A DNA stretch of 64,000 nt from Thinopyrum elongatum (GCA_011799875.1 CM022297.1:543735970-543799969); one strand, 5' to 3'; positions 27,440 to 41,245 are shown, counted from the stretch's first letter. Numbers and translations: made by a program. The notes: generated by a model from the letters alone, not told the origin.

Positions 27440-30400
27440 AAGGCAGTCATTGAAAGAATTTCACTTTCCCGTGACGCTTTTCTGCGCACCACCCTAAAAT
27501 TTTGTGTCCTCGATGCTACAGATATTGTTTCGACATAAATATCGACCGATGCCAGGAAGGCCCTTTGATTCATGGCTGTCACACACATAAGTTACACCAG
27601 GCCACACGGCGAAAACAAGGAGTATAAGGCTTATAGGCGCTGGATTTTCCTGAATTTACGGCAAATGTGATTGCCCGTATCATAGAGCATGTGCAGAAAG
27701 CAATGTTTGTACTTACTGGTGAGACTAATGTCTATAATCACCAAGATCTCTTGAATTTCTTTCAAAAGGAAGTGCCAATGGGTTCAGAAACTTGTTCGAA
27801 AAGCAGCAGCCAATCATGTACTTTGACTTTCAGCGCTAAAAAGTCATGCTTAATGCTGAATTTGAGGGTACTCTGAGCCTCCTGGCATGAGCCAGGGGTA
27901 TTTTCTAGATTCGCATGCTCAACGTGAGCATTTTGAGTACTTGTGGGTCCGAAACGGACTCCGAATGACAAAGTTATGACCGTTCTATTGAAAACCGGTC
28001 CATTATATGGCAGTCCTTGAAAGATTTTCACTTTCCCGTGATGCTTTTCTCCGCACCGCCCCAAAATTTTGTGTCCTCGATGCTGGAGATATTGTTTCCA
28101 CATATATATTGGTTCATGGCTATCACACACATAAGTTACACCATGCCACACGGTGAAAACAAGGGGTATAAGGCTTATAGGCGCTGGATTTTCTTGAATT
28201 TATAGCCAAATGGGATTGCCCGGATCATAGAGCATGTGTAGTAAGAAATGTTTGTACTTACCGGGGAGACTAATGTCTATAATCAACATAATCTCTCAAA
28301 TTTCCTTCAAAATGAAGTGCCGATGGGTTCAGAAACTTGTTGAAAAAGCAACGGCGAATCATGTTCTTTGACTTTCAGGGCCAAAAAAACCTTCTTAACA
28401 TTGAATTTGAGAGTACTCCGGGCCTCCTGGGGCAAGCCAGGAGTATTTTCTGGATTTGCACGCTCGCCGTGAGATATTTGAGTACTTGTTGGTCCGAAAC
28501 GGACTCTGAATGACAAAGTTATGACCGTTCTTGTGAAAACCGGTCAATTATATGGCAGTCCTTGAAAGAATTTCACTTTCCCGTGACGCTTTTCTCCACA
28601 CCGCCCTAAAATTTTGTGTGCTTGATGCTAGAGATATTGTTTCCACATATATATTGACCGATGCCAGGAATGCCCTTTGTTTAATGGCTATCACACACAT
28701 AAGTTACACCATGCCACACGGCGAAAACAAGGAGTATAAGGCTTATAGGCGCTGGATTTTCTTCAATTTAATGCCAAATGGGATTGCCCGGATCATAGAG
28801 CATGTGCAGAAAGCAATGTTTGTCCTTACTGGGGAGACTAATGTCAATAATCAACGTAATCTCAAGAATTTCCTTCAAAAGGAAATGCCAACGGGTTCAG
28901 AAACTTGTTCGAAAAGCAGCGGAGAATCATGTTCTTTGACTTTCTGGGCCAAAAAGTCCTGCTTAACGCCGTGTTTGAGGGTACTCTGAGCCTCCAGGCA
29001 TGAGCCGGGAGTATTTTCTGGATTCGCACGCCTGCGCGAGAGCATTTTGAGTACTTGTGGGTCCGAAACGGGCTCTGAATGACAAAGTTACGACCGTTCT
29101 ATTGAAAACCGGTCCATTATATGGCAGTCCTTGAAAGAATTTCACTTTCCCGTTACGCTTTTCTCCGCACCGCCCTGAAATTTTGTGTCCTCTATGCTGC
29201 AGATATTGTTTCCACATATATATTGACTGATGCCAGGAATGCCCTTTGGTTCATGGCTGTCACACACATAAGGTACACCATGCCACACGGCGAAAACAAG
29301 GAGTATAAGGCTTACAGGCGCAGGATTTTCTTGAATTTATGGCCAAATGGGATTGCCCGGATCATAGAGCATGTGCAGAAAGCAACATTTGTCCTTACCG
29401 GGCAGACTAATGTCTATAATCAACGTAATCTCTCGAATTTCCTTCAAAAGGAAGTGCAACTGGGTTCAGAAACTTGTTCAAAAAGCTGCCGAGTTTAAGG
29501 GTACTCTGAGCCTCCTGGCGCAAGCTGGGCGTATTTTCTGGATTTGCACGCTCATGCACGAGCATTTTGAGTACTTGTGGGTCCGAAACAGACTCCGAAT
29601 GTCAAAGTTATGACAGTTCTAGTGAAAACCGGTCCATTATATGGCACTCCTTGAAAGAATTTCACTTTCTCATGACTCTTTTCTCCGCACCGCCTTGAAG
29701 TTTTGTGTCCTCGATGATGGAGATATTGTTTCCACATATATATTAACCGATGTAGGAATGCTCTTTGGTTCATGGTGGTCAGACACATAAGTAACACCAG
29801 GCCACACGGCGAAAACAAGGAGTATAAGGCTGATAGGCGCTGGATTTTCATGAATTTACGGCAAAATGGGATTTCCCGGATCATAGAGCATGTGCAGAAA
29901 GCAACGTTTGTCCTTAATGGGGAGACTAATGTCTATAATCAATGTAATCTCTTGAATTTCCTTCAAAAGGAAGTGACAATGGGTTCAGAAACTTGTTCTA
30001 AATGCAGCGGCGAATCATGTTCTTTGACTTTCAGGGCCAAAAGGTCCTGCTTAAAGCCGAATTTGAGGGTACTCCAAGCCTACTGGATCAAACCAGGAGT
30101 ATTTCTGAATTCGCACGCTTGCCACGAGAATTTTGAGTACTTGTGGGTCCAAAACGGACTCCGAATGACAAAGTTATGACCGTTCTAGTGAAAACCGATC
30201 CATTATATGGCAGTCCTTGAAAGAATTTCACTTTCCCATGACGCTTTTCTCCGCACCACCCTGAAATTTTGTGTCTTCGATGCGGGATATATTGTTTCCA
30301 CATATATATTGACCGATGCCAGGAATGCCCTTTGGTTCATGGTTGTCACACACATAGGTTACACCATGCCACACGGCGAAAACAAGGAGTATAAGGCATA

Positions 30401-30900
30401 TAGGCGCTGGATTTTCTTGAATTTACGGCCAAATGGGATGGCCCAGATCATATATCATGTGAAGAAAGCTACGTTTGTCCTTACCAGGGAGACTAATGTC
30501 TATAATCAACATAATCTCTTGAATTTCTTTCAAAATGAAGTGCCAATGGGTTCAGAAACTTGTTCGAAAAGCAGCGGTGAATCATGTTCTTTGCCTTTCA
30601 GGGCCAAAACATCCTGCTTAACGCCGGATTTGAGGGTACTCCAAGCCTCCTGGTGCAAGCTGGGGGTATTTTCTGGATTTGCATGCTCGCGCGTGAGCAT
30701 TTTGAGTATTTGTGGGTCCGAAACGGACTCCGAATGACAAAGTTATGACCGTTCTAGTGAAAACCGGTAGATTATATGGCAGTCCTTGAAAGAATTTCAC
30801 TTTCCCGTGACGCTTTTCTCCGCACCTCCCTGAAATATTGTGTCCTCTATGTGGAGATATTGTTTCCACATATATATTTACCAATGCCAGGAATGCCCTT
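27440..30900 (+). repeat. Segmental duplication, copy 1 (partner 31910-35430)
   Basis: Offsets to the partner are 4,470 bp (27541/32011), 4,494 bp (28307/32801, 28552/33046, 29121/33615) and 4,525-4,526 bp (30207/34733, 30776/35301). Shared private variants include CCCTTTGATTCA, ATCACCAAGATCTC or ATCAACAAGATATC, GGCAGTC after CATTATAAG, and CTTTGTTTAATGGCTATCAC. This copy has a 21-bp gap at 28111 (CACATATATATTGGTTCATGG) and a larger gap near 29490 that the partner only partly shares, which explains the changing offset. The end points are approximate. Confidence 0.75.
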
Positions 30901-31909
30901 TGGTTCATGGCTGTCACACACATAAGTTACACGATGCCAGACGGCGAAAACAAGGAGTATAAGGCTTATAGGCGCTGGATTTTCTTGAATTTACGGCCAA
31001 ATGGGATTGCCCGAATCATAGAGCATGTGCAAAAAGAATCATTTGTCCTTACCGGGGAGACTAATGTCTATAATCAATGGAATCTCTCAAATTTTCTTCA
31101 AAAGGAAGTGACAATGGGTTCAGAAACTTGTTCTAAAAGCAGCGGCGAATCAAGTTCTTTGACTTTCAGGGCCAAAAAGTCCTGCTTAACGCCGAACTTG
31201 AGGGTACTCCAAGCCTCCTAGTGCAAGCCAAGTATATTTTCCGAATTCGCACGCTCGGCATCAGCATTTTGAGTACTTGTGGGTCCAAAACGGACTCCAA
31301 ATGACAAAGTTATGACCGTTCTAGTGAAAACCGGTCCATTATATGGCAGTCCTTGAAAGAATTTCACTTTCCTGTGACGCTTTTCTACGCACCGCCCTGA
31401 AATTTTGTATCCTCAATGCTAGAGATATTGTTTCGACATATATATTGACTGATACCAGGAATGCCCTTTGGTTCCTGGCTATCACACACATAAGTTGCAC
31501 CGTGCCACACGGTGAAAACAAGGAGTATAAGGCTTATAGGCGCTGCATTTTCTTCAATTTACGGCCAAATGGGATTGCCCGGATCATAGAGCATGTGCAG
31601 AAAGCAACATTTGTCCTTACCGGGGAGACCAATGTCTATAATCAACGTAATCTCTCGAATTTCCTTCAAAAGGAAGTGCCAATTGGTTCAGAAAATTGTT
31701 CGAAAAGGAGCGGCGAATCATGTTCATTGACTTTCAGGGCAAAAAGTCCTGCTTAATGCCAAATTTGAGGGTACTTCGAGCCTCCCGGTGGAACCCAGGG
31801 CTATTTTCTAGATTCACATGCTCACCGCGAGCTTTTTGAGTACTTGTGGGTCCAAAACGGACTCCGAATGACAAAGTTATGACCGTTCTAGTGAAAGCCG
31901 GTCCATTAC

Positions 31910-34900
31910 ATGGCAGTCCTTGAAAGAATTTCACTTTCCCGTGACGCTATTCTCCGCACCGCCCTGAAATTTTGTGTCCTCGATGCTGCAGATATTGTTT
32001 CCACATAAATATTGACCGATGCCAGGAATGCCCTTTGATTCACGGCTGTCACACACATAAGTTACACCATGCCACACGGCGAAAACAAGGAGTATAAGGC
32101 TTATAGGCGCTGGATTTTCCTGAATTTACGGCCAAATGAGATTGCCCGGATCATAGAGCATGTGCAAAAAGCAATGTTTGTACTTACCGGGGAGACTAAT
32201 GTCTATAATCAACAAGATATCTTGAATTTCTTTCAAAAGGAAGTGCCAATGGGTTCAGAAAATTGTTCGAAAAGCAGCAGCGAATCATGTTCTTTGACTT
32301 TCAGGGCCAAAAATTCATGCTTAATGCCGAATTTGAGGGTACTCTGAGCCTCCTGGCATGAGCCAGGGGTATTTTCTAGATTCGCATGCTCAACGTGAGC
32401 ATTTTGAGTACTTGTGGGTCCGAAACAGACTCCGATTGACAAAGTTATGACCGTTCTATTGAAAACCGGTCCAATATAGGGCAGTCCTTGAAAGAATTTC
32501 ACTTTCCCGTGACGCTTTTCTCCGCACCGCCCTAAAATTTTGTGTCCTCGATGCTGGAGATATTGTTTCCACATATATATTGACTGATGCCAGGAATGCC
32601 CATTGGTTCATGGCTGTCACACACATAAGTTACACCATGCCACACGGTGAAAACAAGGGGTATAAGGCTTATAGGCGCTGGATTTTCTTGAATTTATAGC
32701 CAAATGGGTTTGCTCGGATCATAGAGCATGTGTAGAAAGCAACGTTTGTACTTACCAGGGAGACTAATGTCTATAATCAACATAATCTCTCAAATTTCCT
32801 TCAAAATGAAGTGCCAATGGGTTCAGAAACTTGTTCAAAAAGCAGCGGCGAATCATGTTCTTTGACTTTCAGGGCCAAAAAAACCTTCTTAACATTGAAT
32901 TTGAGAGTACTCCGGGCCTTCTGGGTCAAGCCAGGAGTATTTTCTAGATTTGCATGCTCGCCGTGAGCATTTTGAGTACTTGTTGGTCGAAAACGGACTC
33001 TGAATGACAAAGTTATGACCGTTCTAGTGAAAACCGGTCAATTATATGGCAGTCCCTGAAAGAATTTCACTTTCCCGTGACGCTTTTCTCCACACCGCCC
33101 TAAAATTTTGTGTGCTTGATGCTAGAGATATTGTTTCCACATATATATTGACCGATGCCAGGAATGCCCTTTGTTTAATGGCTATCACACACATAAGTTA
33201 CACCATGCCACACGGCGAAAACAAGGAGTATAAGGCTTATAGGCGCTGGATTTTCTTCAATTTAATGCCAAATGGGATTGCCCGGATCATAGAGCATGTG
33301 CAGAAAGCAATGTTTGTCCTTACTGGGGAGACTAATGTCAATAATCAACGTAATCTCAAGAATTTCCTTCAAAAGTAAATGCCAATGGGTTCAGAAACTT
33401 GTTCGAAAAGCAGCGGAGAATCATGTTCTTTGACTTTCAGGGCCAAAAAGTCCTGCTTAACGCCATGTTAGAGGGTACTCCGAGCCTCCTGGCACGAGCC
33501 GGGAGTATTTTCTGGATTCGCACGCTTGCGCGTGAGCATTTTGAGTACTTGTGGGTCCGAAACGGGCTCCGAATGACAAAGTTACGACCGTTCTATTGAA
33601 AACCGGTCCATTATATGGCAGTCCTGAAAGAATTTCACTTTCCCGTTACGCTTTTCTCCGCAACGCCCTAAAATTTTGTGTCCTCTATGCTGCAGATATT
33701 GTTTCCACATATATATTGACTGATGCCAGGAATGCCCTTTGGTTCATGGCTGTCACACACATAAGTTACACCATGCCACACGGCGAAAACAAGGAGTATA
33801 AGGCTTACAGGCGCTGGATTTTCTTGAATTTATGGCCAAATGGGATTGCCCGGATCATAGAGCATGTGCAGAAAGCAACATTTGTCCTTACCAAGCAGAC
33901 TAATGTCCATAATCAACGTAATCTCTCAAATTTCCTTCAAAAGGAAGTGCAAATGGGTTCATAAACTTGTTCAAAAAGCACCAGAGAATCATGTTCTTTG
34001 ACTTTTAGGGAATGCTGAGTTGGAGGGTACTCTGAGCCTCCTGGCGCAAGCTGGGAGTATTTTCTGGATTCACACGCTCATGCATGAGCATTTTGAGTAC
34101 TTGTGGGTCCGAAACGGACTTCGAATGACAAAGTTATGACCGTTCTAGTGAAAACCGGTCCATCATATGGCAGTCCTTGAAAGAATTTCACTTTCTCGTG
34201 ACTCTTTTCTCCGCACCGCCTTGAAGTTTTGTGTCCTCGATGCTGGAGATATTATTTCCACATATATATTAACCGATGCAGGAATGCCCTTTGGTTCATG
34301 GTGGTGACACACATAAGTTACACCATGCCACACGGCAAAAACAAGGAGTATAAGGCTTATAGGCGCTGGATATTCATGAATTTACGGCCAAATGGGATTG
34401 CCCGGATCATAGAGCATGTGCAGAAAGCAATGTTTGTCCTTAATGGGGAGACTAATGTCTATAATCAATGTAATCTCTTGAATTTCCTTCAAAAGGAAGT
34501 GACAATTGGTTCAGAAACTTGTTCTAAAAGCAGCGGCGAATCATGTTCTTTGACTATCAGAGCCAAAAATTCCTGCTTAATGCCAAATTTGAGGGTACTA
34601 CAAGCCTCCTGGTGCAAGCCAGGAGTATTTCTGAATTCGCACGCTCGCGACGAGAATTTTGAGTACTTGTGGGTCCAAAACGGACTCCGAATGACAAAGT
34701 TATGACCGTTCTAGTGAAAACCGGTCCATTATATGGCAGTCCTTGAAAGAATTTCACTTTCCCATGACGCTTTTCTCGCACCAGCCTGAAATTTTGTCTC
34801 TTCGATGCGGGAGATATTGCTTCCACATATATATTGACCAATGGCAGGAATGCCGTTTGGTTCATGGCTGTCACACACATAAGTTACACCATGCCACACG

Positions 34901-35430
34901 GCGAAAACAAGGAGTATAAGGCTAATAGGCGCTGGATTTTCTTGAATTTATGGCCAAATGAGATTGCCCGAATCGTAGAGCATGTGCAAAAAGCAACATT
35001 TGTCCTTACCAGGGAGACTAATGTCTATAATCAACATAATCTCTCGAATTTCTTTCAAAACGAAGTGCCAATGGGTTAAGAAACTTGTTCGAAAAGCAGC
35101 GGCGAATCAAGTTCTTTGCCTTTCAGGGCCAAAAAGTCCTGCTTAACGCCGGATTTGAGGGTACTCCGAGCCTCCAGGTGCAAGCCGGGGGTATTTTCTG
35201 GATTTTCACACTCACGCGTGAGCATTTTGAGTATTTGTGGGTCCGAAACGGACTCCGAATGACAAAGTTATGACCGTTCTAGTGAAAACCGGTAGATTAT
35301 ATGGCAGTCCTTGAAAGAATTTCACTTTCCCGTGACGCTTTTCTCCACACCTCCCTGAAATATTGTGTCCTCTATGCTGGAGATATTGTTTCCACATATA
35401 TATTGACCGATGCCAGGAATGCCCTTTGGT
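31910..35430 (+). repeat. Segmental duplication, copy 2 (partner 27440-30900)
   Basis: Second copy of the eight-unit block. It keeps bases lost from copy 1 at about 28111. Near 34010 it has its own short form of the AGGGAATGCTGAG junction, which also occurs at about 36832, so that junction marks a separate subfamily. A related third fragment of the first unit type lies at about 24060-24530. Confidence 0.72.
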
Positions 35431-38400
35431 TCATGGTTGTCACACACATAAGTTACACAATGCCACACGGCGAAAACAAGGAGTATAAGGCTAATAGGCG
35501 CTGGATTTTCTTGAATTTACGGCCAAATGGGATTGCCCGGATCATAGACCATGTGTAGAAAGCAATGTTTGTCCTTACCAGGGAGACTAATGTCTATAAT
35601 CAACATAATATCTCGAATTTCCTTCAAAACGAAGTGCCAATGGGTTCAGAAACTTGTTCGAAAAGCAGCGGCGAATCATGTTCTTTGACTTTCAAGGCCA
35701 AAAAGTCCTTCTTTACACCGAATTTGAGAGTACTCCGAGCCTCTTGGGGCAAGCCAGGAATATGTTCTGGATTCGCACGCTCGCCGTGAGCATTTTGAGT
35801 ACTTGTGGGTCCAGAACGGACTCCGAATGACAAAGTTATGACCGTTCTAGTGAAAACCAGTCCATTATATGGCAGTCCTTGAAAGAATTTCACTTTTCCG
35901 TGACGCTTTTCTCCGCACCGCCCTGAAATTTTGTGTCCTCGATGCTGGAGATATTGTTTCCACATATATATTGACCGATGCCAGGAATGCCCTTTGTTTC
36001 ATGGCTGTCACACACATAAGTTACACCATGCCACACGGCGAAAACAAGGAGTGTAGGTCTTATAGGCTCTAGATTTTCTTCAATTTAAGGCCAAATGGGA
36101 TTGCCCGGATCATAGAGCATGTGTAGAAAGCAACGTTTGTCCTTACCAGGGAGACTAATGTCAATAATCAACATAATCTCTAGAATTTCCTTCAAAAGGA
36201 AGTGCCAATGGGTTCAGAAACTTGTTCGAAAAGCAGTGGAGAATCATGTTCTTTCACTTTCAAGGCCAAAAAGTCCTACTTAACATCGAGTTTGGTGGTA
36301 CTCCGAGACTCCTGGCGCAAGCGAGGAGTATTTTCTGGATTTGCACGCTCACGCGCGAGCATTTTGAATACTTGTGGGTCCGAAACGGACTCCGAATGAC
36401 AAAGTTATTACTGTTCTAGTGAAAACCGGTCCATTATATGGCAGTCCTTGAAAGAATTTCACTTTCCCGTGACGCTTTTCTCCGCACCGCCCTGAAATTT
36501 TGTGTCCTCTATGCTGGAAATATTGTTTCCACATATATACTAACCGATGCTAGGAATTCCCTCTGGTTCATGGCAGTCACACACATAAGTTACAGCATGC
36601 CACACGGCGAAAACACGGAGTATAAGGCTTATAGGCGCTGGATTTACTTGAATTTACGGCCAAATGGGATTGCCCGGATCATAGAGCATGTGCAGAAAGC
36701 AACGTTTGTCCTTACCATGGAGGCTAATGTCTATAATCAACATAATCTCTCAAATTTCTTTGAAAAGGAAGTGCCAATGGGTTCAGAAACTTGTTCAAAA
36801 AGCAGCGGAGAATCATTTTCTTTGACTTTCAGGGAATGCCGAGTTTGAGGGTACTCCGAGCCTCCTAGTGCAAGCCGGGAGTACTTTCTGGATTTGCACA
36901 CTCGCGCGCGAGCATTTTGAGTACTTGTGGGTCTGAAACGGACTCCGAATGACAAAGTTATGATCGTTCTAGTGAAAACCGGTCCATTATATGGCAGTCC
37001 TGGAAAGAATTTCACTTTCCCGTGACGCTTTTCTCCGCACCTCCCTGAAATTTTGTGTCCTCGGTGCTGGAGATATAGTTTCCACATATATATTGGCTGA
37101 CACCAGGAATTCCCTTTTGTTCATTGCTGTCACACACATAAGTTACACCATGCCACATGGCGAAAACAAGGAGTATAAGGCTTATAGGCGCTAGATTTTC
37201 TTGAATTTACGGCCAAATGAGATTGCCCGGATCATAGAGCATGTGCAGAAAGCAACATTTGTCCTTACCGGGGAGACTAATATCTATAATCAATGTAATC
37301 TCTCAAATTTCCTTCAAAAGGAAGTGCCAATGGGTTCAGAAACTTGATCCAAAAGCAGCGGCGAATCATGTTCTTTGACTTTCAAGGCCAAAAATTCCTG
37401 CTTAACACTGAATTTGAGGGTACTCCAAGCCTCCTAGTGCAAGCCGGGAGTATTTTCTGGATTCACATGCTCGCCGCGAGCATTTTGAGTAATTGTGTAT
37501 CCAAAACGGACTCCGAATGACAAAGTTATGACCGTTCTAGTGAACACCGTCCCATTATATGGCAGTCCTTGAAAGAATTTCACATTCCCGTGACGCTTTC
37601 CTCCGCACCGCCCTGAAATTTTGTGTCCTCGATGCTGGAGATATTGTTTCCACATATATACTGACCGATGCCAGGAATGCCCTTTGGTTCATGGCTGTCA
37701 CACACATAAGTTACACCATGCCACACGGCAAAAACAAGGAGTATAAGGCTTATAGGCGCTGGATTTTCTTGAATTTACAGCCAAATGGGATTGCCTGGAT
37801 CATAGAGCATGTGCAGAAAGCAATGTTTGTCCTTAGCAGGGAGACTAATGTCTATAATCAATGTAATCTCTAAAATTTCCTTCAAATGGAAGTGCAAATC
37901 GGTTCAGAAACGTGTTCGAAAACCAGCGGAGAATCATGTTCTTTGACTTTCAAGGCCAAAAAGTCTTGCTTAACACCGAATTTGAGGGTACTCCGAGCCT
38001 TCCAGTGCAAGCCAGGAGTATTTTCTGGATTCGCATGCTCGCCGCAAGCATTTTGAGTACTTGTGGGTCCGAAACGGACTCCGAATGACAAAGTTATGAC
38101 CATTCTAGTGAAAGCCGGTCCATTATATGGCAGTCCTTGAAAGAATTTCACTTTCCCGTGACGCTTTTCTCCGCACCGCCCTGAAATTTTGTGTCCTCGA
38201 TGCTGGAGATATTGTTCCCACATATATATTAACTGATGCCAGGAATGCCCTTTGGTTCAAGGCTATCACACACATAAGTTAAACCATGCCACACGGCGAA
38301 AACAAGGAGTATAAGGCTTATAGGCGCTGGATTTTCTTGAATTTACGGCCAAATGGGATTGCCCGGATCATAGAGCATGTGCAGAAACAATGTTTGTCCG

Positions 38401-40940
38401 TAATCAATGTAATCTCTCGAATTTCCTTCAAAAGAAAGTTCCAATGGGTTCAGAAACTTGTTCGAAAATCAGCGGAGAATCATGTTCTTTGACTTTGAGG
38501 GCCAAAAAGTCCTGCTTAACGCCGAATTTGAGGTACTCTGAGCCTTCTAGTGCAAGTCGGGAGTATTTTCTGGATTCGCATGCTTGCCATGAGCATTTTG
38601 AGTACTTGTGGGTCCGTAACAGACTCTGAATGACAAAGTTATGACCGTTCTAGTGAAAACCGGTCCATTATATGGCAGTCCTTGAAAGAATTTCACTTTC
38701 CCGTGAAGCTTTTCTCCACACCGCCCTGAAATTTTGTGTCCTCGATGCTGGAGACATTGTTCCCACATATATATTAACCGATACATTGAATGCCCTTTGG
38801 TTCATGGCTGTCACCCACATAAGATACACCATGCCACATGGCGAAAACAAGGAGTATAAGGCTTATAGGCGCTGGATTTTCTTGAATTTACGGCCAAATG
38901 AGATTGCCCGGATCATAGAGCATGTGCAGAAAGCAATGTTTGTCCTTACCGGGGAGACTAATGTCTATAATCAATGTAATCTCTCGAATTTCCTTCAAAA
39001 GGAAGTGCCAATGGGTTCAGAAACATGTTCGAAAAGCAGCGGTGAGTCATGTTCATTGACTTTCAGGGCCAAAAATTCCTGCTTAACACCAAATTTGAGG
39101 GTACTCCGAGCTTCCTGGTGCAAGCCGGGAGTATTTTCTAGATTTGCACACTCGCCGCAAGCATTTTGAGTACTTGTGGGTCCGAAACGGACTCCGAATG
39201 TCAAAGTTATGACCGTTCTAGTGAAAACCGGTCCATTATATGGCAGTCCTTGAAAGAATTTCACTTTCCCGTGACGCTTTTTCTCCGCACCGCCCTGAAA
39301 TTTTGTGTCCTCGATGCTGGAGATATTGTTCCCACATATAGATTGACTGATGCCAGGAATGCCCTTTGGTTCATGGCTGTCACACACATAAGTTACACCA
39401 TGCCACACGGCGAAAACAAGGAGTATAAGGCTTATAGGCGCTGGATTTTCTGGAATTTACGGCCAAATGGGATTGCCCGGATCATAGGGCATGTGCATAA
39501 AGCAACATTTGTCCTTACCGGGGAGACTAATGTCTACAACCAATGTAATCTCTCAAATTTCCTTCAAAAGGAAGTGCCAATGGGTTCAAAAACTTGTTTG
39601 AAAAGCAGCGGCGAATCATGTTCTTTGACTTTCAGGGCTAAAAATTCCTACTTAACACCAAATTTGAGGGCACTCCAGGCCTACTGGTGCAAGCCGGGAT
39701 TATTTTCTGGATTCGCATGCTCGCCGCAAGCATTTTGAGTACTTGTGGGTCCAAAACGGACTCCGAATGACAAACTGATGACCGTTCTAGTGGAAACCGG
39801 TCCATTATATGGCAGTCCTTGAAAGAATTTCACTTTCCCGTGATGCTTTTCTCCGCACTGCCCTGTCGTCAATGCTAGAGATATTGTTTCCACTTATATA
39901 CTAACAGATTCCAGGAATGCCCATAGGTTCATGGCTGTCACATACATAAATTACACCATGCCACACGGCGAAAACAAGGAGTATAAGGCTTATAGGCGCT
40001 GGATTTTCTTGAATTTACGGCCAAATGGGATTGCCCGGATCATAGCGCTTGTGCAGAAAGCAACGTTTGTCCTTGCTGGGAAGACTAATGTCTATAATCA
40101 ACACAATCTCTCGAATTTCCTTCAAAAGGAATTGCGAATGGGTTCAGAAACTTGTTCAAAAAACAGCGGCGAATCATGTTCTTAGACTTTCAGGGCCAAA
40201 AAGTGCTGCTTAATGCCGAATTTGAGGGTACTCCGAGCCTCCTAGTGCAAGCCGAGAGTATTTTCTGGATTTGCACGCTCGTCGCAAGCATTTTGTGTAC
40301 TTGTGGGTTCGAAATAGACTCCGAATGACAAAGTGATGACCGTTCTAGTGAAAACCGGTCCATTATATGGCAGTCCTTGAAAGAATTTCACTTTCCCATG
40401 ACGCTTTTCTCCGCACCGCCCTGAAATTTTGTGTCCTCGATGCTGGAGATATTGTTTCCACATATATACTAACCGATGCCAGGAATGCCCTTGGGTTCAT
40501 GGTTGTCACACACATAAGTTACACCATGCCACACGACGAAAACAAGGAGTATAAGGCTTATAGGCGCTGGATTTTCATAAATTTACGGTCCAATGGGATA
40601 GCCCAGATCATAGAGCATGTGCAGGAAGCAATGTTTGTACTTACCAGGGAGACTAATGTCTATAATCAACATAATCTCTTGAATTTCCTTCAAAAGGAAG
40701 TGCCAATGTGTTCAGAAACTTGTTCGAAAAGCAGCGGCGAATCATGTTCTTTGACTTTCAGGGCCAAAAAGTCCTGCTTAACACCAAATTTGAGGGTACT
40801 CCAAGCCTCCTGCTGCAAGCTGGGAGTATTTTTTGGATTCGCAAACTTGCCGTGAGCATTTTGAGTACTTGTGGGTCCGAAACGGACTCCCAATGACAAA
40901 GTTATGACCGTTCTAGTGAAAACCGGTCCATTATAAGGCA

Positions 40941-40942
40941 GT
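40941..40942. other. Left junction of satellite and truncated LTR (2-bp microhomology)
   Basis: The satellite reads TTATAAGGCAGT and should continue CCTTGAAAG, but continues AGTGCAATAGAACC. The intact LTR copy reads TTGTAGTGCAACAG at 47275-47288, so GT is common to both sides. No target-site duplication pairs with the right junction at 50832/50833. This is a deletion junction, not an original insertion end. Confidence 0.8.
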
Positions 40943-41230
40943 AGTGCAATAGAACCATGTTAAAACATGAAAATGCTATAAAAAGAATTGTTTTGGAGCA
41001 AATTTTATTACGAAACTAATTCCTACTGTTATTAAATATAAATAAAATGATTTAAGGAAACTATCAAAACCCACAATATTTTACAAAATTTTCTATTTGG
41101 AGGGAAGAATTTTGGAAAACTGAAAACAGAAAGGACTCTGAAAGTATTGAAAGACCTATTATAATTCAAAATTTTATTTCTAGCCCAATTTTATTTAGTA
41201 AAATTATGATTAAATTTTTGGGGTGTTACA
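40943..41230 (-). repeat. Truncated 3' LTR (first 288 bp only)
   Basis: Matches 47279-47391 joined to 50658-50832. By hand I count about 10 substitutions and no clear indel in 288 bp (about 3.5 percent). On the minus strand it starts TGTAACACCCC at 41230. The remaining 3.7 kb of this LTR are gone at the satellite junction. Confidence 0.88.
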
Positions 41231-41245
41231 AACTCTACCCCCCTT
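41231..41245 (-). other. Polypurine tract (second-strand primer site)
   Basis: On the minus strand AAGGGGGGTAGAGTT lies directly before the LTR start TGTAACACC. A purine run touching the 3' LTR is the standard plus-strand primer of LTR retrotransposons, and it fixes the orientation of the element. Confidence 0.85.

Larger units (their letters stand above)
1..40942 (+). repeat. Tandem satellite array, about 567-bp monomer (left part)
   Basis: Head-to-tail units of one satellite fill this stretch without a break. Using the phase ATGGCAGTCC as unit start, units begin near 160, 1294, 1862, 2431, 2983, 4685, 5239, 6940, 7508, 8075, 8790, 9356, 9924, 10491, 11628, 12743, 13311, 13878, 14445, 15580, 16148, 16715, 17471, 18037, 18604, 19143, 19661, 20229, 20797, 21315, 21883 and so on to 40367 and 40934. 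Most steps are 567-568 bp; shorter steps (501-554) come from small internal deletions. About 72 units are present and the array runs off the left edge of the window. Landmarks in each unit, in order: ATGGCAGTCC, CACATATATATTGACC, CACACATAAGTTACACC, AACAAGGAGTATAAGGC, TTCCTTCAAAAGGAAGTG, GCTCGCCGCGAGC, GACAAAGTTATGACC. Orientation never flips. The period matches what I recall of Triticeae 550-570 bp satellites (TaiI, CentT566/550); the identity is not confirmed. Confidence 0.97.

Noticed and set aside
160..39738. Repeated forward ORFs beginning MAVLERISLS, up to 190 codons, as a gene family
   Set aside because: They sit at the same phase of each satellite unit, are broken at varied places, have no recognised domain and have no promoter or intron pattern. 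They are shadows of the repeat.
40943..41230. A short 288-bp LTR as the true LTR of the outer element
   Set aside because: The primer binding site next to 43562 and the further LTR-like sequence between show that the LTR extends to 43562 and the left copy is truncated.
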